26,188 nt of DNA from JAZLIT01 sp045617525 (GTDB lineage Bacteria > Bacillota > Bacilli > Bacillales_A > Planococcaceae): assembly GCA_045617525.1 (NCBI GenBank), contig JAZLIT010000255.1, positions 1 to 26,188 on the forward strand. Reading direction: 5' to 3'. Under the pieces are notes generated by a model that saw only the letters and a program-made list of their open reading frames with translations, was not told the DNA's origin and did not search any database. A program made the translations under genes and the position numbers. Numbering within the stretch: the first letter of the stretch is position 1; each line of letters begins with the position of its first letter. Of this stretch, positions 1 through 7,521 are shown one piece after another.

Positions 1-167
1 TCATTGCTTTGCTAGCGTATCAACATAAAGTTGATATCTATAATTTTGTTTTAATCAGCACCGCGATTAAGCAAGTGTCTGTTAAAACGTTGTTTCATTA
101 ACGTTTTGCTTGTTCAGTTTTCAAGGTTCATGTTGTTGTCGCTTGTTTTGGCGACTTCATTAATTTA
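1..167 (-). promoter_or_regulatory. Probable rRNA operon leader (16S gene itself lies outside the window)
   Basis: Read on the minus strand, this stretch has the look of a Bacillales rRNA leader. It contains a boxA-like antitermination segment at 109-130 (core CTTGAAAACTGAACAAG), a GTCGC/GCGAC hairpin at 138-155, an 8-bp inverted repeat (84-91 with 100-107), and a small ATCAAC/GTTGAT hairpin near 18-34. Three sigma-A-like promoters sit just upstream. In B. subtilis ygxA lies directly upstream of an rRNA operon, so position also fits. No mature 16S sequence is visible. The assignment is inference from motifs and gene order. Confidence 0.6.
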
Positions 168-190
168 ACATTTAAGCGTTTGTTTGTCAA
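162..190 (-). promoter_or_regulatory. rRNA-type promoter, leader-proximal copy
   Basis: On the minus strand a perfect -35 TTGACA (185-190) is followed after 17 bases by a -10 TAAATT (162-167, 4 of 6 consensus). It is the last of three promoters before the presumed rRNA leader. The perfect -35 is shared by all three copies; the -10 is the weakest of the set. Confidence 0.55.
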
Positions 191-380
191 CAACTTTTTT
201 AAAAGTTATTTTTGAGAAGTTTCATTTACTTCTCAGCGACATTTACTATATTACAATACTGTTAGCTGCATTGTCAACAACTTTTTAAAAGTTGTTTTCG
301 AGAAGTTTTATTTACTTCTCAGCAACAAGTCAAGTATGTCTCAGCGACAATTACTATATTACAATACTATTAACTATAAT
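185..380. repeat. Tandem direct repeat of a promoter-plus-hairpin module
   Basis: Two adjacent units (about 185-270 and 271-380) share the order TTGTCAACAACTTTTT, AAAAGTT, GAGAAGT hairpin, TCTCAGC[GA]AC, then TTACTATATTACAATACT. The second unit is about 24 bases longer because of an extra stretch (about 320-343) that partly repeats TCTCAGC. Each unit brings one promoter and one 7-bp hairpin, so the duplication multiplies rRNA promoters. Confidence 0.75.
250..277 (-). promoter_or_regulatory. rRNA-type promoter, middle copy
   Basis: Minus strand: -35 TTGACA (272-277), 16-base spacer, -10 TGTAAT (250-255, 5 of 6). It is nearly identical to the upstream copy at 358-385. The transcribed region after it carries a GAGAAG/CTTCTC hairpin (214-234). 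Confidence 0.65.
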
Positions 381-385
381 GTCAA
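358..385 (-). promoter_or_regulatory. rRNA-type promoter, distal copy
   Basis: Minus strand: -35 TTGACA (380-385), 16-base spacer, -10 TGTAAT (358-363, 5 of 6). It starts about 11 bases beyond the ygxA terminator, so it can fire independently of ygxA. A GAGAAG/CTTCTC hairpin (300-320) follows in the transcript. Confidence 0.65.
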
Positions 386-395
386 TACTATTTTC

Positions 396-430
396 AAAAT
401 AAAAATCGAGGCACTTTTATTAGCACCCCG
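396..430 (-). terminator. Rho-independent terminator of ygxA
   Basis: Minus-strand hairpin with stem 423-430 pairing with 407-414 (8 bp including three G-U pairs), an 8-base loop, and then a T-rich tail complementary to 396-406. It ends 10 bases after the ygxA stop codon. Confidence 0.7.
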
Positions 431-439
431 AACACTATA

Positions 440-1333
440 CTATATCCCATATTCACTTTCAACAAATTGTTTATCTACTTTATAGTTTCTATGGAACACA
501 GAATCATTCTTCGCAATAACAGGCTCTACGCAGATATACCCTTTATCAATTAAGTACTCAACCATCACAACTAGATCCGTTGAATAGTAGCTCAACTCTT
601 TATGATTATAAAGATCTTGAATCGTCCAGCTCTCTCTTGTTAATAATGTTTCCAAAATGTGTTGTGCCCCGTCGCGTGTTCTTGAGTTAATTAAAAACTC
701 ACTTGCTAAGAATACTAACTCTAATCGTTTACCTAGAGATTCGTTACTTGATACAAGTTCTTCATATAATTTATAAATTGCTGGTTCGATTTTCTTCACT
801 TGCGCCCATACCGTTACCTCTGGATATAAACCGCTATCAATAATAGACAGTCGAGCTAAATGGTGTAAGCAATCGACTACGTAATTATACGCATCCAAAT
901 TATTACCTAATTCGAACTGTTCTTTCCCCTCTAAATAACTACGTATTAATTTACAATATTGAATACCTGATTTTAGCTTTCTTCCATAGTTAGGGAAATC
1001 GTGTAACTCAGAACGTAAGTGGAATAAAAACTCATTGCGATCAAAAATAATCTTGCCATAAAAAATCCAATCGACTAATCGTTTATTAGAACCTATAAAT
1101 ATCCACTTGCGAAGTCTTTCTTCCGTAAGGATATGCATAACCATTTTCGAGTCGCCATACATATAATGTTTTGAGAAGATTGGTTGTTCAGCATCCTTCA
1201 CAATAATTAACAATACGGAATCAAACATATCCGTTATGTTCATTGCGTCATCTCTTTTGTTAATTAGGATAACTCCTAACGTATCTGGTTGACTTGCACG
1301 CTCTTGATAAATCGGACGCAAAATATGTTCCAT
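440..1333 (-). CDS. ygxA: YgxA-like nucleotidyltransferase-fold protein
   Basis: A 297-residue soluble protein with no signal peptide or membrane segment. Length, sequence character and position next to ygzB and perR match the YgxA family, which carries an N-terminal nucleotidyltransferase-like domain followed by a helical C-terminal domain. The biochemical role of the family is not established and I cannot assign a substrate. The first ATG is supported by AGGAGG 9 bases upstream. It diverges from ygzB across 1334-1478, and its 3' end faces the presumed rRNA promoters, with a terminator between. The family call is confident because of conserved gene order; the fold assignment comes from family knowledge, not from motifs I could read off directly. 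Confidence 0.82.
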   Translation of the reverse strand: MEHILRPIYQERASQPDTLGVILINKRDDAMNITDMFDSVLLIIVKDAEQPIFSKHYMYGDSKMVMHILTEERLRKWIFIGSNKRLVDWIFYGKIIFDRNEFLFHLRSELHDFPNYGRKLKSGIQYCKLIRSYLEGKEQFELGNNLDAYNYVVDCLHHLARLSIIDSGLYPEVTVWAQVKKIEPAIYKLYEELVSSNESLGKRLELVFLASEFLINSRTRDGAQHILETLLTRESWTIQDLYNHKELSYYSTDLVVMVEYLIDKGYICVEPVIAKNDSVFHRNYKVDKQFVESEYGI

Positions 1334-1478
1334 AAAATAATCCTCCTATATATAACTCCCGTTTAAACCCCTATTACTATTTCGACAGTATCAACTGTAT
1401 TCCTCTTTTACTCCATTATAATTCTAACTGAAAATGGTTTTATGTTATAGTAGAATTTAGATTAGGAGGTATATGGAT

Positions 1479-1829
1479 ATGAAGAGATATAATAGTAAAA
1501 TTAACAAAATTAGATCATTTGCTCTTTCTTTAATCTTTATTGGCTTCGTCGTAATGTACGGGGCTATATTCTTCCGCGAAAATCCCATTCTTGTGATTCT
1601 GTTTATGGCGATTGGTCTACTATGCGTTATCGGCAGTACAGTTGTTTATGCTTGGATTGGTTTTTTATCTACACGAGCAGTTCAAGTTACATGTCCTGAA
1701 TGTGGAAAATGGACGAAGATTTTAGGTCGTGTTGATATATGTATGTATTGTAACGAACCTTTAACTTTAGACCCATCGTTAGAAGGCAAAGAATTTGACC
1801 AATCTTATAACAACCGTGCAAAACAATAA
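1479..1829 (+). CDS. ygzB: YgzB family small membrane protein with zinc-ribbon-like tail
   Basis: About 116 residues. Two hydrophobic segments cover roughly residues 12-32 and 37-60. After them comes a soluble tail with four cysteines in two CxxC pairs (CPEC and CMYC) about 15 residues apart, suggesting a small metal-binding ribbon. This layout and the LDP-LEGKEFD ending are those of the Bacillus YgzB family (UPF0295), whose function is unknown. I chose the ATG at 1479 because AGGAGG ends 9 bases before it; the in-frame ATG at 1473 lies only 3 bases from the same site. It sits between the divergent ygxA and convergent perR genes. A candidate -10 TATAGT is at 1446-1451, with no good -35. Confidence 0.85.
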   Translation: MKRYNSKINKIRSFALSLIFIGFVVMYGAIFFRENPILVILFMAIGLLCVIGSTVVYAWIGFLSTRAVQVTCPECGKWTKILGRVDICMYCNEPLTLDPSLEGKEFDQSYNNRAKQ

Positions 1830-1837
1830 CACACATG

Positions 1838-1870
1838 TCCAATTCAATCGTCACTCGAATTGGATTTTTT
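1838..1870 (+). terminator. Terminator of ygzB
   Basis: Perfect 8-bp stem TCCAATTC (1838-1845) with GAATTGGA (1857-1864), followed by a T run (1865-1870), just after the ygzB stop codon. Confidence 0.75.
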
Positions 1871-1883
1871 CTTATGTAAAAAC

Positions 1884-1921
1884 AAAAAGCGATTATAAGC
1901 TTTAACTTATAACCGCTTTTT
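1884..1921. terminator. Bidirectional terminator between ygzB and perR
   Basis: Long hairpin in which AAAAAGCG..TTATAAG (1884-1899) pairs with CTTATAACCGCTTTTT (1906-1921), with one mismatch. It has T-rich tails on both strands and lies 15 bases past the perR stop, so it mainly serves perR on the minus strand. Confidence 0.75.
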
Positions 1922-1935
1922 TAATTTCATTTACT

Positions 1936-2382
1936 TTAAAGAGCTTGCTTGTTTGGATTCGCTACACAGTCTGGGCAATTTCCGTAAACTTCTAATCTAT
2001 GAGAGTTTACTTCAAATCCTGTTACGTGTGAGGCAAATTGTTCCACTTCATTTAACCCTGGGTAGTGGAAATCAACAATTTTGCCGCAACCTTCACAAAT
2101 CATGTGATAGTGATCGCCTGTAACAAAATCAAAACGACTTGCTGAATCACCGTATGTTAACTCTTTTACTAAGCCAACCTCACGGAATACACGCAAATTA
2201 TTATAAACTGTTGCTACACTCATATTAGGAAACTTATCTTCCAGCGCTTTATATATATCATCAGCTGTAGGATGAATCATTGAGTCGATTAAATATTCCA
2301 AAATCGCATGACGCTGCGGAGTAATTCTTACACCAGTAGTCTTTAACGTGTCCAATGCATCTTTCAAATGCGTGTGAGACAT
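1936..2382 (-). CDS. perR: Peroxide-responsive repressor PerR (Fur family)
   Basis: A 148-residue Fur-family repressor that senses H2O2 by metal-catalysed oxidation of histidines and then releases DNA. Counting from the second ATG, every known B. subtilis PerR ligand falls at the same number: regulatory metal site H37, D85, H91, H93, D104, and structural zinc cysteines C96, C99, C136, C139. The winged-helix recognition region is around residues 55-66 (SVATVYNNLRVF). This numbering, plus a GAGG sequence 9 bases upstream, favours the start at 2382 over the in-frame ATG at 2388. A near-consensus PerR box upstream indicates autoregulation. The neighbours bcp and gsaB fit a peroxide and haem theme, but I see no PerR box in front of them. 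Confidence 0.96.
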   Translation of the reverse strand: MSHTHLKDALDTLKTTGVRITPQRHAILEYLIDSMIHPTADDIYKALEDKFPNMSVATVYNNLRVFREVGLVKELTYGDSASRFDFVTGDHYHMICEGCGKIVDFHYPGLNEVEQFASHVTGFEVNSHRLEVYGNCPDCVANPNKQAL

Positions 2383-2415
2383 CGCCATGCACCTCTTTTC
2401 ATAAATATTATTAAT

Positions 2416-2430
2416 TTATAATTGTTATAA
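2416..2430 (-). promoter_or_regulatory. PerR box upstream of perR
   Basis: TTATAATTGTTATAA matches the Bacillus PerR operator consensus TTATAATNATTATAA at 13 of 14 defined positions; the only mismatch is the first base of the right half-site. It lies 34-48 bases upstream of the chosen perR start, where a promoter would be expected, consistent with negative autoregulation. Confidence 0.85.
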
Positions 2431-2569
2431 ATAGTTTAACGAAAAAAGTGACTCATTGTCAACAATAGCTTACTGCGACGCTACTTTTATAAATAAAGCG
2501 CCCTCATTCGACACAACTAATTGATAATTAGCCTACATCTACCATATTTCAACCCAATATTATTCTCAT

Positions 2570-3517
2570 TTAGTAGCCACGTGTTAAATCAATTTCATTC
2601 GTAAGTACTCTTACTCCTTCAAGCCATTGCTTTAAGCTAGGTTTGAAGATTTCCAAGCTACGTTCCACATACCGCGATGAATGACTTGAAAAATGTGGAG
2701 ATAGCGTAACATTATCTAACTGCCAAAGCTCGCTTGTAGCTGGTAATGGCTCTACTTCGTAAACATCTAATACGGCCTGTGCAATTTGCTGCTCCTTTAA
2801 GGCGCGCACTAACACTTCTTCTCGCACCACATTGCCACGACCGAAATTTAAAAACAATGCATCCTGCTTCATCGCTTGAAAATGTTCATATGTAAGTAGA
2901 TGCTTAGTGTCAATTGTACTCGGTAGCATCGACACAATGATATCCGCCTTCGGAAGTTGTTCCATTAATTCAGCGATAGCATATGTTTCATTCATTTCAG
3001 GTATTGGCACACCACTGCGATTACATCCGATTGTTTTTACATTGAAAGCTTGTAAAATACGGCCGATTTCTGCACCGATTGCACCTGGGCCAATAATAAG
3101 AGCCGTACTACCATTTAATTCTGAGAGCTTTGCTTTTTTACTCCACTCTTTTTTCCCTTGCTGCTCATAAACGAAAGGCAATGCTCGCTTATGTGCTAAA
3201 ATATGGGCCAAAATTGACTCTGTCATCGGTTTTTTATGAATGCCTCGTACATTCGAAACATATATACCACGATCCACGATTGCTTTAGCAGGCATTTTTT
3301 CTACACCAGCTGATGCCACAAAGATCCACTCTAGTTTTTCTGCTATAGGTAAGTGATGCTCCTTTAGGTCTTCTCCGTATGTCACTAAAACTTCTGCCTT
3401 ACTGAGCATTGCTTCATCAATCCCTGATGAAAATTCAAAATTCACATTCGGAAAGTCACTTATTAAGTCTGCACGTAAATCTTCTCTCGGTTCAAACGTA
3501 AAATAAACGTTACTCAT
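2570..3517 (-). CDS. D-2-hydroxyacid dehydrogenase (NAD-dependent)
   Basis: A 315-residue oxidoreductase of the D-isomer-specific 2-hydroxyacid dehydrogenase family, which reduces 2-keto acids with NAD(P)H. Numbered from the ATG at 3517: dinucleotide-binding GPGAIG at 143-148 after a beta strand, catalytic R227 (GRGNVV), E256 (YEVEP) and H275 (LSPHFSSH). The substrate cannot be told from sequence. The preceding frame stays open into bcp without a stop, so a 470-residue fusion is formally possible. However, this ATG has its own GGTGGAGGG site 5 bases upstream, and the ATGA here would overlap the original bcp stop, the usual arrangement of a coupled two-gene operon. I therefore annotate it as a separate gene. 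Confidence 0.85.
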   Translation of the reverse strand: MSNVYFTFEPREDLRADLISDFPNVNFEFSSGIDEAMLSKAEVLVTYGEDLKEHHLPIAEKLEWIFVASAGVEKMPAKAIVDRGIYVSNVRGIHKKPMTESILAHILAHKRALPFVYEQQGKKEWSKKAKLSELNGSTALIIGPGAIGAEIGRILQAFNVKTIGCNRSGVPIPEMNETYAIAELMEQLPKADIIVSMLPSTIDTKHLLTYEHFQAMKQDALFLNFGRGNVVREEVLVRALKEQQIAQAVLDVYEVEPLPATSELWQLDNVTLSPHFSSHSSRYVERSLEIFKPSLKQWLEGVRVLTNEIDLTRGY

Positions 3518-3982
3518 CTTAGCCCTCCACCCCGAATTGATTTTAATACTTCTTCGATGATTCTTCACTTTAACTTTACGCCACTCTTTTTCTACAATGC
3601 CTTCTGGATTAATTAAAAAAGTCGAGCGCTCAATACCCATATATTCTTTTCCATATAATTTCTTTAACACCCAAACACCATAGCTCTCCGCTACAGCATG
3701 ATCCTCGTCCACTAATAATGAAAACGGAAGGCCGTGCTTCTCGATAAATTTCGTGTGTTTATTTGCATTATCCATGCTCACACCTAGGATGACCGCATTT
3801 AAATCCGCGAAGTTTTCATATGAATCACGGAAATCACACGCTTCAGTTGTACAACCTGGCGTCATATCTTTTGGATAAAAATACAGCACGACATACTTCC
3901 CTCTATACTCTTCTAAACGCACAACTTCTTCTTTCTCATTTAATAAGAAGAAAGTCGGTGCAACTTGACCCACTAAACTCAT
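3514..3982 (-). CDS. bcp: Thioredoxin-dependent peroxiredoxin Bcp/YgaF, frameshifted near its 3' end
   Basis: Atypical 2-Cys peroxiredoxin of the BCP/PrxQ type, reducing H2O2 and organic peroxides with thioredoxin. The peroxidatic C44 sits in DMTPGCTTEACDF and the resolving C49 five residues later; GIERSTFLI and KEWRKVKVKNH are family hallmarks. Reading in frame from 3982 (AAAGGAGGG 6 bases upstream), residues 1-142 look normal. The family's final helix then appears only in the +1 frame as EEVLKSIRGGGLR, ending in a TGA at 3516-3514 that overlaps the next gene's ATG. Two bases appear to be missing around 3556-3557 (a codon such as ATC or GTC reduced to C). The repaired protein would be about 156 residues, the normal size. 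As given, translation runs on into the dehydrogenase. Confidence 0.85.
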
Positions 3983-4008
3983 TACATTCCCTCCTTTATA
4001 CTCCCTCT

Positions 4009-4037
4009 ATCGTACATAACATTTGCATTTCTTTCAA
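4009..4037 (-). promoter_or_regulatory. Sigma-A-type promoter of bcp
   Basis: Minus strand TTGAAA (4032-4037), 17-base spacer, TACGAT (4009-4014); two mismatches in total-type consensus at each box or fewer. It lies 27 bases upstream of the bcp start. No PerR box overlaps it. Confidence 0.55.
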
Positions 4038-4042
4038 TTTCT

Positions 4043-4072
4043 TTGGCAGTATGGCACATTTAGGTCTACAAT
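4043..4072 (+). promoter_or_regulatory. Sigma-A-type promoter of gsaB
   Basis: TTGGCA (4043-4048, 5 of 6), 18-base spacer, TACAAT (4067-4072, 5 of 6), 35 bases upstream of the gsaB ATG. It is back-to-back with the bcp promoter. Confidence 0.6.
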
Positions 4073-4107
4073 AGAACAGAAGAAATATCCATATGGAGGC
4101 TTAATTT

Positions 4108-5394
4108 ATGAATCATACAAAATCAGAAGCAATTCATGCAGAAGCATTAGAGCATATCGTAGGTGGCGTTAACAGCCCATCTCGCTCATATAAAGCAGTT
4201 GGCGGCGGCGCACCCGTTGTAATGGCCCGCGGAAAAGGAGCATACTTTTGGGATGTAGACGACAATCGCTATATTGATTACCTAGCAGCTTACGGACCGA
4301 TTGTTACTGGTCACGGTCATCCACATATCGCAAAAGCAATTACTCATGCAGCTGAAACAGGGGTACTTTATGGAACACCTACTGTACATGAAGTGAAATT
4401 TGCAAAAAAGTTAAAAGAAGCAATTCCAACTTTAGATAAAGTACGCTTCAACAACTCTGGTACAGAGGCTGTAATGACAACAGTCCGCGTAGCGCGCGCA
4501 TTCACTGGTCGCACAAAAATTATTAAATTTGCTGGATGCTACCATGGCCACTTTGACCAGGTTCTAGTGGCAGCAGGTTCTGGTCCCGCAACTTTAGGTA
4601 CCCCAGACTCAGCAGGCGTACCTAAAGCTGTTGCGACAGAGGTCATTACAGTACCATTTAATAATCCAGAAGAATTCACTGTTACAATGGATGCATGGGG
4701 CGACCAAATCGCTGCTATCCTAATCGAGCCAATCGTTGGTAACTTTGGAATTGTTGAACCGAACCCTGGCTTCTTAGAGCATGTCCACGCTTTAGCAAAA
4801 GAATACGGTGCATTAACAATCCACGATGAAGTCATTACAGCATTCCGTTTCCATTACGGCGCAGCTCACACAATGTTAGGTTTAACGCCTGACTTAGTGG
4901 CAATGGGGAAAGTTATCGGTGGTGGTCTTCCTATCGGTGCTTATGGTGGACGTAAAGAGGTTATGGATACAGTAGCGCCACTTGGACCAGCGTATCAAGC
5001 CGGCACAATGGCTGGAAACCCTGCTTCAATGCTTGCTGGAATTGCTTGCTTAGAAGTTTTAGGCCAACCTGGTGTTTATGAAGAAATGGATCGTCTTGGC
5101 GCAATCCTTGAAGAAGGAATTCGATCTGCTGCAGCGAAACATAACATTACAATGACATTAAATCGTCTAAAAGGTGCCCTTTCAATTTACTTTACAGATG
5201 AAATCGTTGAAAACTACGACCAAGCAGAAAATACTGATGGTGAAATTTTCGGCCGTTTCTTTAAACTTATGCTTTCTCAAGGGATTAACCTTGCACCTTC
5301 AAAATACGAGGCCTGGTTCTTAACAACTGCACATACTGAGGAAGACGTAAAAGAAACAATTACTGCTGTTGATTATGCGTTCTCTCAACTATAA
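4108..5394 (+). CDS. gsaB: Glutamate-1-semialdehyde 2,1-aminomutase
   Basis: A 428-residue PLP-dependent class III aminotransferase-fold enzyme that converts glutamate-1-semialdehyde to 5-aminolevulinate, the entry step of haem synthesis by the C5 route. The PLP lysine is K268 in VAMGKVIGGGLPIGAYGG. Also visible are the N-terminal GGVNSPSR motif, the NSGTEA phosphate-binding motif near residue 117 and the HDEV segment near residue 238. GGAGG lies 8 bases before the ATG. Bacillus species usually carry one aminomutase in the hem operon (hemL) and a second, gsaB, beside perR and bcp; position makes this the gsaB-type copy. No terminator separates it from ygaE, so the two are probably co-transcribed. 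Confidence 0.95.
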   Translation: MNHTKSEAIHAEALEHIVGGVNSPSRSYKAVGGGAPVVMARGKGAYFWDVDDNRYIDYLAAYGPIVTGHGHPHIAKAITHAAETGVLYGTPTVHEVKFAKKLKEAIPTLDKVRFNNSGTEAVMTTVRVARAFTGRTKIIKFAGCYHGHFDQVLVAAGSGPATLGTPDSAGVPKAVATEVITVPFNNPEEFTVTMDAWGDQIAAILIEPIVGNFGIVEPNPGFLEHVHALAKEYGALTIHDEVITAFRFHYGAAHTMLGLTPDLVAMGKVIGGGLPIGAYGGRKEVMDTVAPLGPAYQAGTMAGNPASMLAGIACLEVLGQPGVYEEMDRLGAILEEGIRSAAAKHNITMTLNRLKGALSIYFTDEIVENYDQAENTDGEIFGRFFKLMLSQGINLAPSKYEAWFLTTAHTEEDVKETITAVDYAFSQL

Positions 5395-5465
5395 TCACAT
5401 ATCCTAAATTAAATTAAATGTGGATTTGGTATGTTCACTATTACGATGAAAGAGAGGACACTTCA

Positions 5466-6557
5466 ATGAAATTAGGAGCCCGCGTATTAAAGACCGGTGT
5501 TGCCATTGTTTTCGCCCTTTTTATAGCTGAATTGATGAATATACCTTCTCCTGTTTTTGCAGGAATCGCGGCTATCTTTGCTATACAACCTTCTATTTAT
5601 AGATCCTATTTAACCATCCTTGAACAAATTCAAGGGAACTTAATCGGGGCAGCAATTGCGATATTTTTTGGCCTTATATTTGGCCATCATATCGTCGCTA
5701 TTGGGATTGCAGCTATTATCGTTATTGGGATTATGATCAAGTTAAAGCTTGAAAAAGGCATGACTCTTGCGATTGTTACCGTCATCGTCATTATGGAATT
5801 CCAAGGCGATGAATTTATGAAGTTTGCTCTCATTCGCTTTGGTACAATTATGATAGGTGTATTTGCAGCCTTTATTGTAAATCTTGTGTTCATTCCACCC
5901 AAATATGAAGTAAAGCTATTCAAATCAATCAACTCTTTGCAGGATGATATTATCCGATGGACACGTCTTGCTGTAAGACAAGCGAGCGAGCATATATCGA
6001 CAAAAACTGCTTTAAACAAACTCCATTCGCGTACGGCCGAAATCAATACAATGTATGGCTTTTATAAAGAAGAACGTGGTTATTTTAAAAACGCAAAATT
6101 TAAAAAAGCACGTAAGCTTGTTATTTATCGCCAAATGATTACAACGTCGAATAAAAGCTTAGAGCTATTACAACGATTGCATAAGCATGAAAATGAGCTA
6201 ATAAATTTACCTGACCAATTCAAATTACTTATTCAACAGCGTTTGGATGGGCTTCTCTCTTATCACGAGCAACTTTTATTGAAATATACGGGCAAACTTA
6301 AACCCCAGCATTCGAGATGGACTTCCCAGGAGCATTATATGCCTGGCAATGAACTAATGGATTTATTCATAGAGCATATTTCAAAAGCAAAGTCCGTTGA
6401 ATCCAACGAAGAGTTTTCAAGCTATCATCTACTTTATATTCTTTCTCGCCTTTTAGATTACGAGGAAAATTTAGAGCATCTCGATACGTTAATCGTTTCT
6501 TACCGTAGCTATCACAGTGACGAACGTAACCTTGATTTAGAAGAAGAATTTTATTAA
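5466..6557 (+). CDS. ygaE: YgaE-type aromatic acid exporter family membrane protein
   Basis: A 363-residue protein of the ArAE_1 (FUSC-like) family. The first about 145 residues form four to five hydrophobic helices containing the family motif FAGIAAIFAIQPSIYRSYLTI (about residues 30-50, here quoted only to its type). The rest is a charged, helical cytoplasmic domain. Relatives include putative exporters of aromatic carboxylic acids; the substrate here is unknown. I start it at the ATG at 5466, preceded by GAGAGGA about 9 bases upstream; an in-frame ATG at 5418 would add 16 residues not expected for the family and has no ribosome binding site. It follows gsaB by 71 bases and ends at a strong bidirectional terminator. 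Confidence 0.85.
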   Translation: MKLGARVLKTGVAIVFALFIAELMNIPSPVFAGIAAIFAIQPSIYRSYLTILEQIQGNLIGAAIAIFFGLIFGHHIVAIGIAAIIVIGIMIKLKLEKGMTLAIVTVIVIMEFQGDEFMKFALIRFGTIMIGVFAAFIVNLVFIPPKYEVKLFKSINSLQDDIIRWTRLAVRQASEHISTKTALNKLHSRTAEINTMYGFYKEERGYFKNAKFKKARKLVIYRQMITTSNKSLELLQRLHKHENELINLPDQFKLLIQQRLDGLLSYHEQLLLKYTGKLKPQHSRWTSQEHYMPGNELMDLFIEHISKAKSVESNEEFSSYHLLYILSRLLDYEENLEHLDTLIVSYRSYHSDERNLDLEEEFY

Positions 6558-6566
6558 TTCATAAAG

Positions 6567-6598
6567 CAAAGAGGCTATCCATATTTGGATAGCCTCTT
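6567..6598. terminator. Strong bidirectional terminator between ygaE and dppC
   Basis: Perfect 14-bp inverted repeat (6567-6580 with 6585-6598) with a 4-base loop, ending in TTT/CTTT on the + strand and in A/T-rich sequence on the minus strand. It separates two convergent genes. Confidence 0.85.
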
Positions 6599-6609
6599 TC
6601 TTTACATAA

Positions 6610-7503
6610 TTATGATTTCATTTTCGGATCAAATGCATCGCGTAAGCCGTCACCCATTAAGTTGAACCCAATTACAGTTAACATAATCGCAACCCCCGGG
6701 AATATCATTGCCCATGGAGCATTTAATAAGAACATCCTAGAATCAGCAAGCATTTTTCCCCATTCAGGAACAGAAGGCTCTGCTCCTAACCCTAAAAACC
6801 CTAGCGCAGCTGCTTCAATAATTGCTGTGGCAATTGCCAGCGTACCTTGAACAATTATTGGCGTCATTGAATTGGGTAAAATGTGAGACCATAGTATACG
6901 TGAATTCTTCATCCCGATTGCCTTAGCAGCATGAATATATTCTTCTTCTTTTATCGATAATACACGTGAGCGTATCAATCGTCCAAAGGTTGGAATATTT
7001 ATGATAGCAATTGCGATTAATGCATTTCTCAAAGAAGGTCCTAAAATCGAAACAATGGCAATCGCCAATAAAATACTTGGGAAAGCTAACATGATGTCAA
7101 AAATGCGAGAAATAATTGTATCTATAAAGCGCCCATAATAGCCGGCGATAATCCCTAAAAAACTACCTGCTATAGCCGAAATGAGTACCGCTGTTAGCCC
7201 AATCGTTAAAGAAATTTGCGCTCCGTGCAGCAATCTTGAAAATATATCTCTCCCTAAATCATCTGTGCCAAACCAAAATTCACTAGAAGGAGGTTGAAGG
7301 CGTAAGATTAAATTTTGGTCATTATGGCCTTGCGGTGCAATAAATGGACCAATAACCGCGAGTAACACAAAAAATGAAACAATACATAAGCCAACTACCG
7401 CTGATTTACTTTTCTTGAAATTTCGCCACGCCTCTTTCCAAGGTCCTACTGCTTGATCGACGCTTTGCTCCTCATGTTTTACCTTTAATAAAAGCTCGGA
7501 CAT
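6610..7503 (-). CDS. dppC: Dipeptide/oligopeptide ABC transporter permease, DppC type
   Basis: About 297 residues. It has a cytoplasmic N-terminus, the OppC_N helix (about residues 35-57), a periplasm-side FGTDDLGRDIFSRLLHGAQ motif, and five further helices. The permease signature EAAALGFLGLGAEPSVPEWG, which contacts the ATPases, is near residues 235-255. It pairs with DppB to form the membrane channel of the importer. A GTG at 7515 would add four residues but touches the ribosome binding site; the ATG at 7503 with GGAGGTG upstream is preferred. It is the last gene of the operon, 18 bases after dppB. Confidence 0.92.
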   Translation of the reverse strand: MSELLLKVKHEEQSVDQAVGPWKEAWRNFKKSKSAVVGLCIVSFFVLLAVIGPFIAPQGHNDQNLILRLQPPSSEFWFGTDDLGRDIFSRLLHGAQISLTIGLTAVLISAIAGSFLGIIAGYYGRFIDTIISRIFDIMLAFPSILLAIAIVSILGPSLRNALIAIAIINIPTFGRLIRSRVLSIKEEEYIHAAKAIGMKNSRILWSHILPNSMTPIIVQGTLAIATAIIEAAALGFLGLGAEPSVPEWGKMLADSRMFLLNAPWAMIFPGVAIMLTVIGFNLMGDGLRDAFDPKMKS

Positions 7504-7521
7504 AAATAACCACACCTCCCT

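Noticed and set aside
1..60. Part of a mature 16S rRNA or a tRNA gene
   Set aside because: No conserved 16S 5' sequence or tRNA cloverleaf is visible; only leader-like sequence.
1413..1427. Second PerR box between ygxA and ygzB
   Set aside because: Only 10 of 14 defined positions match, easily reached by chance in AT-rich DNA.
2570..3982. A genuine 470-residue peroxiredoxin-2-hydroxyacid dehydrogenase fusion enzyme
   Set aside because: The bcp C-terminus and stop are intact in the neighbouring frame and overlap the dehydrogenase ATG, which has its own ribosome binding site; a small deletion explains the fusion more simply.
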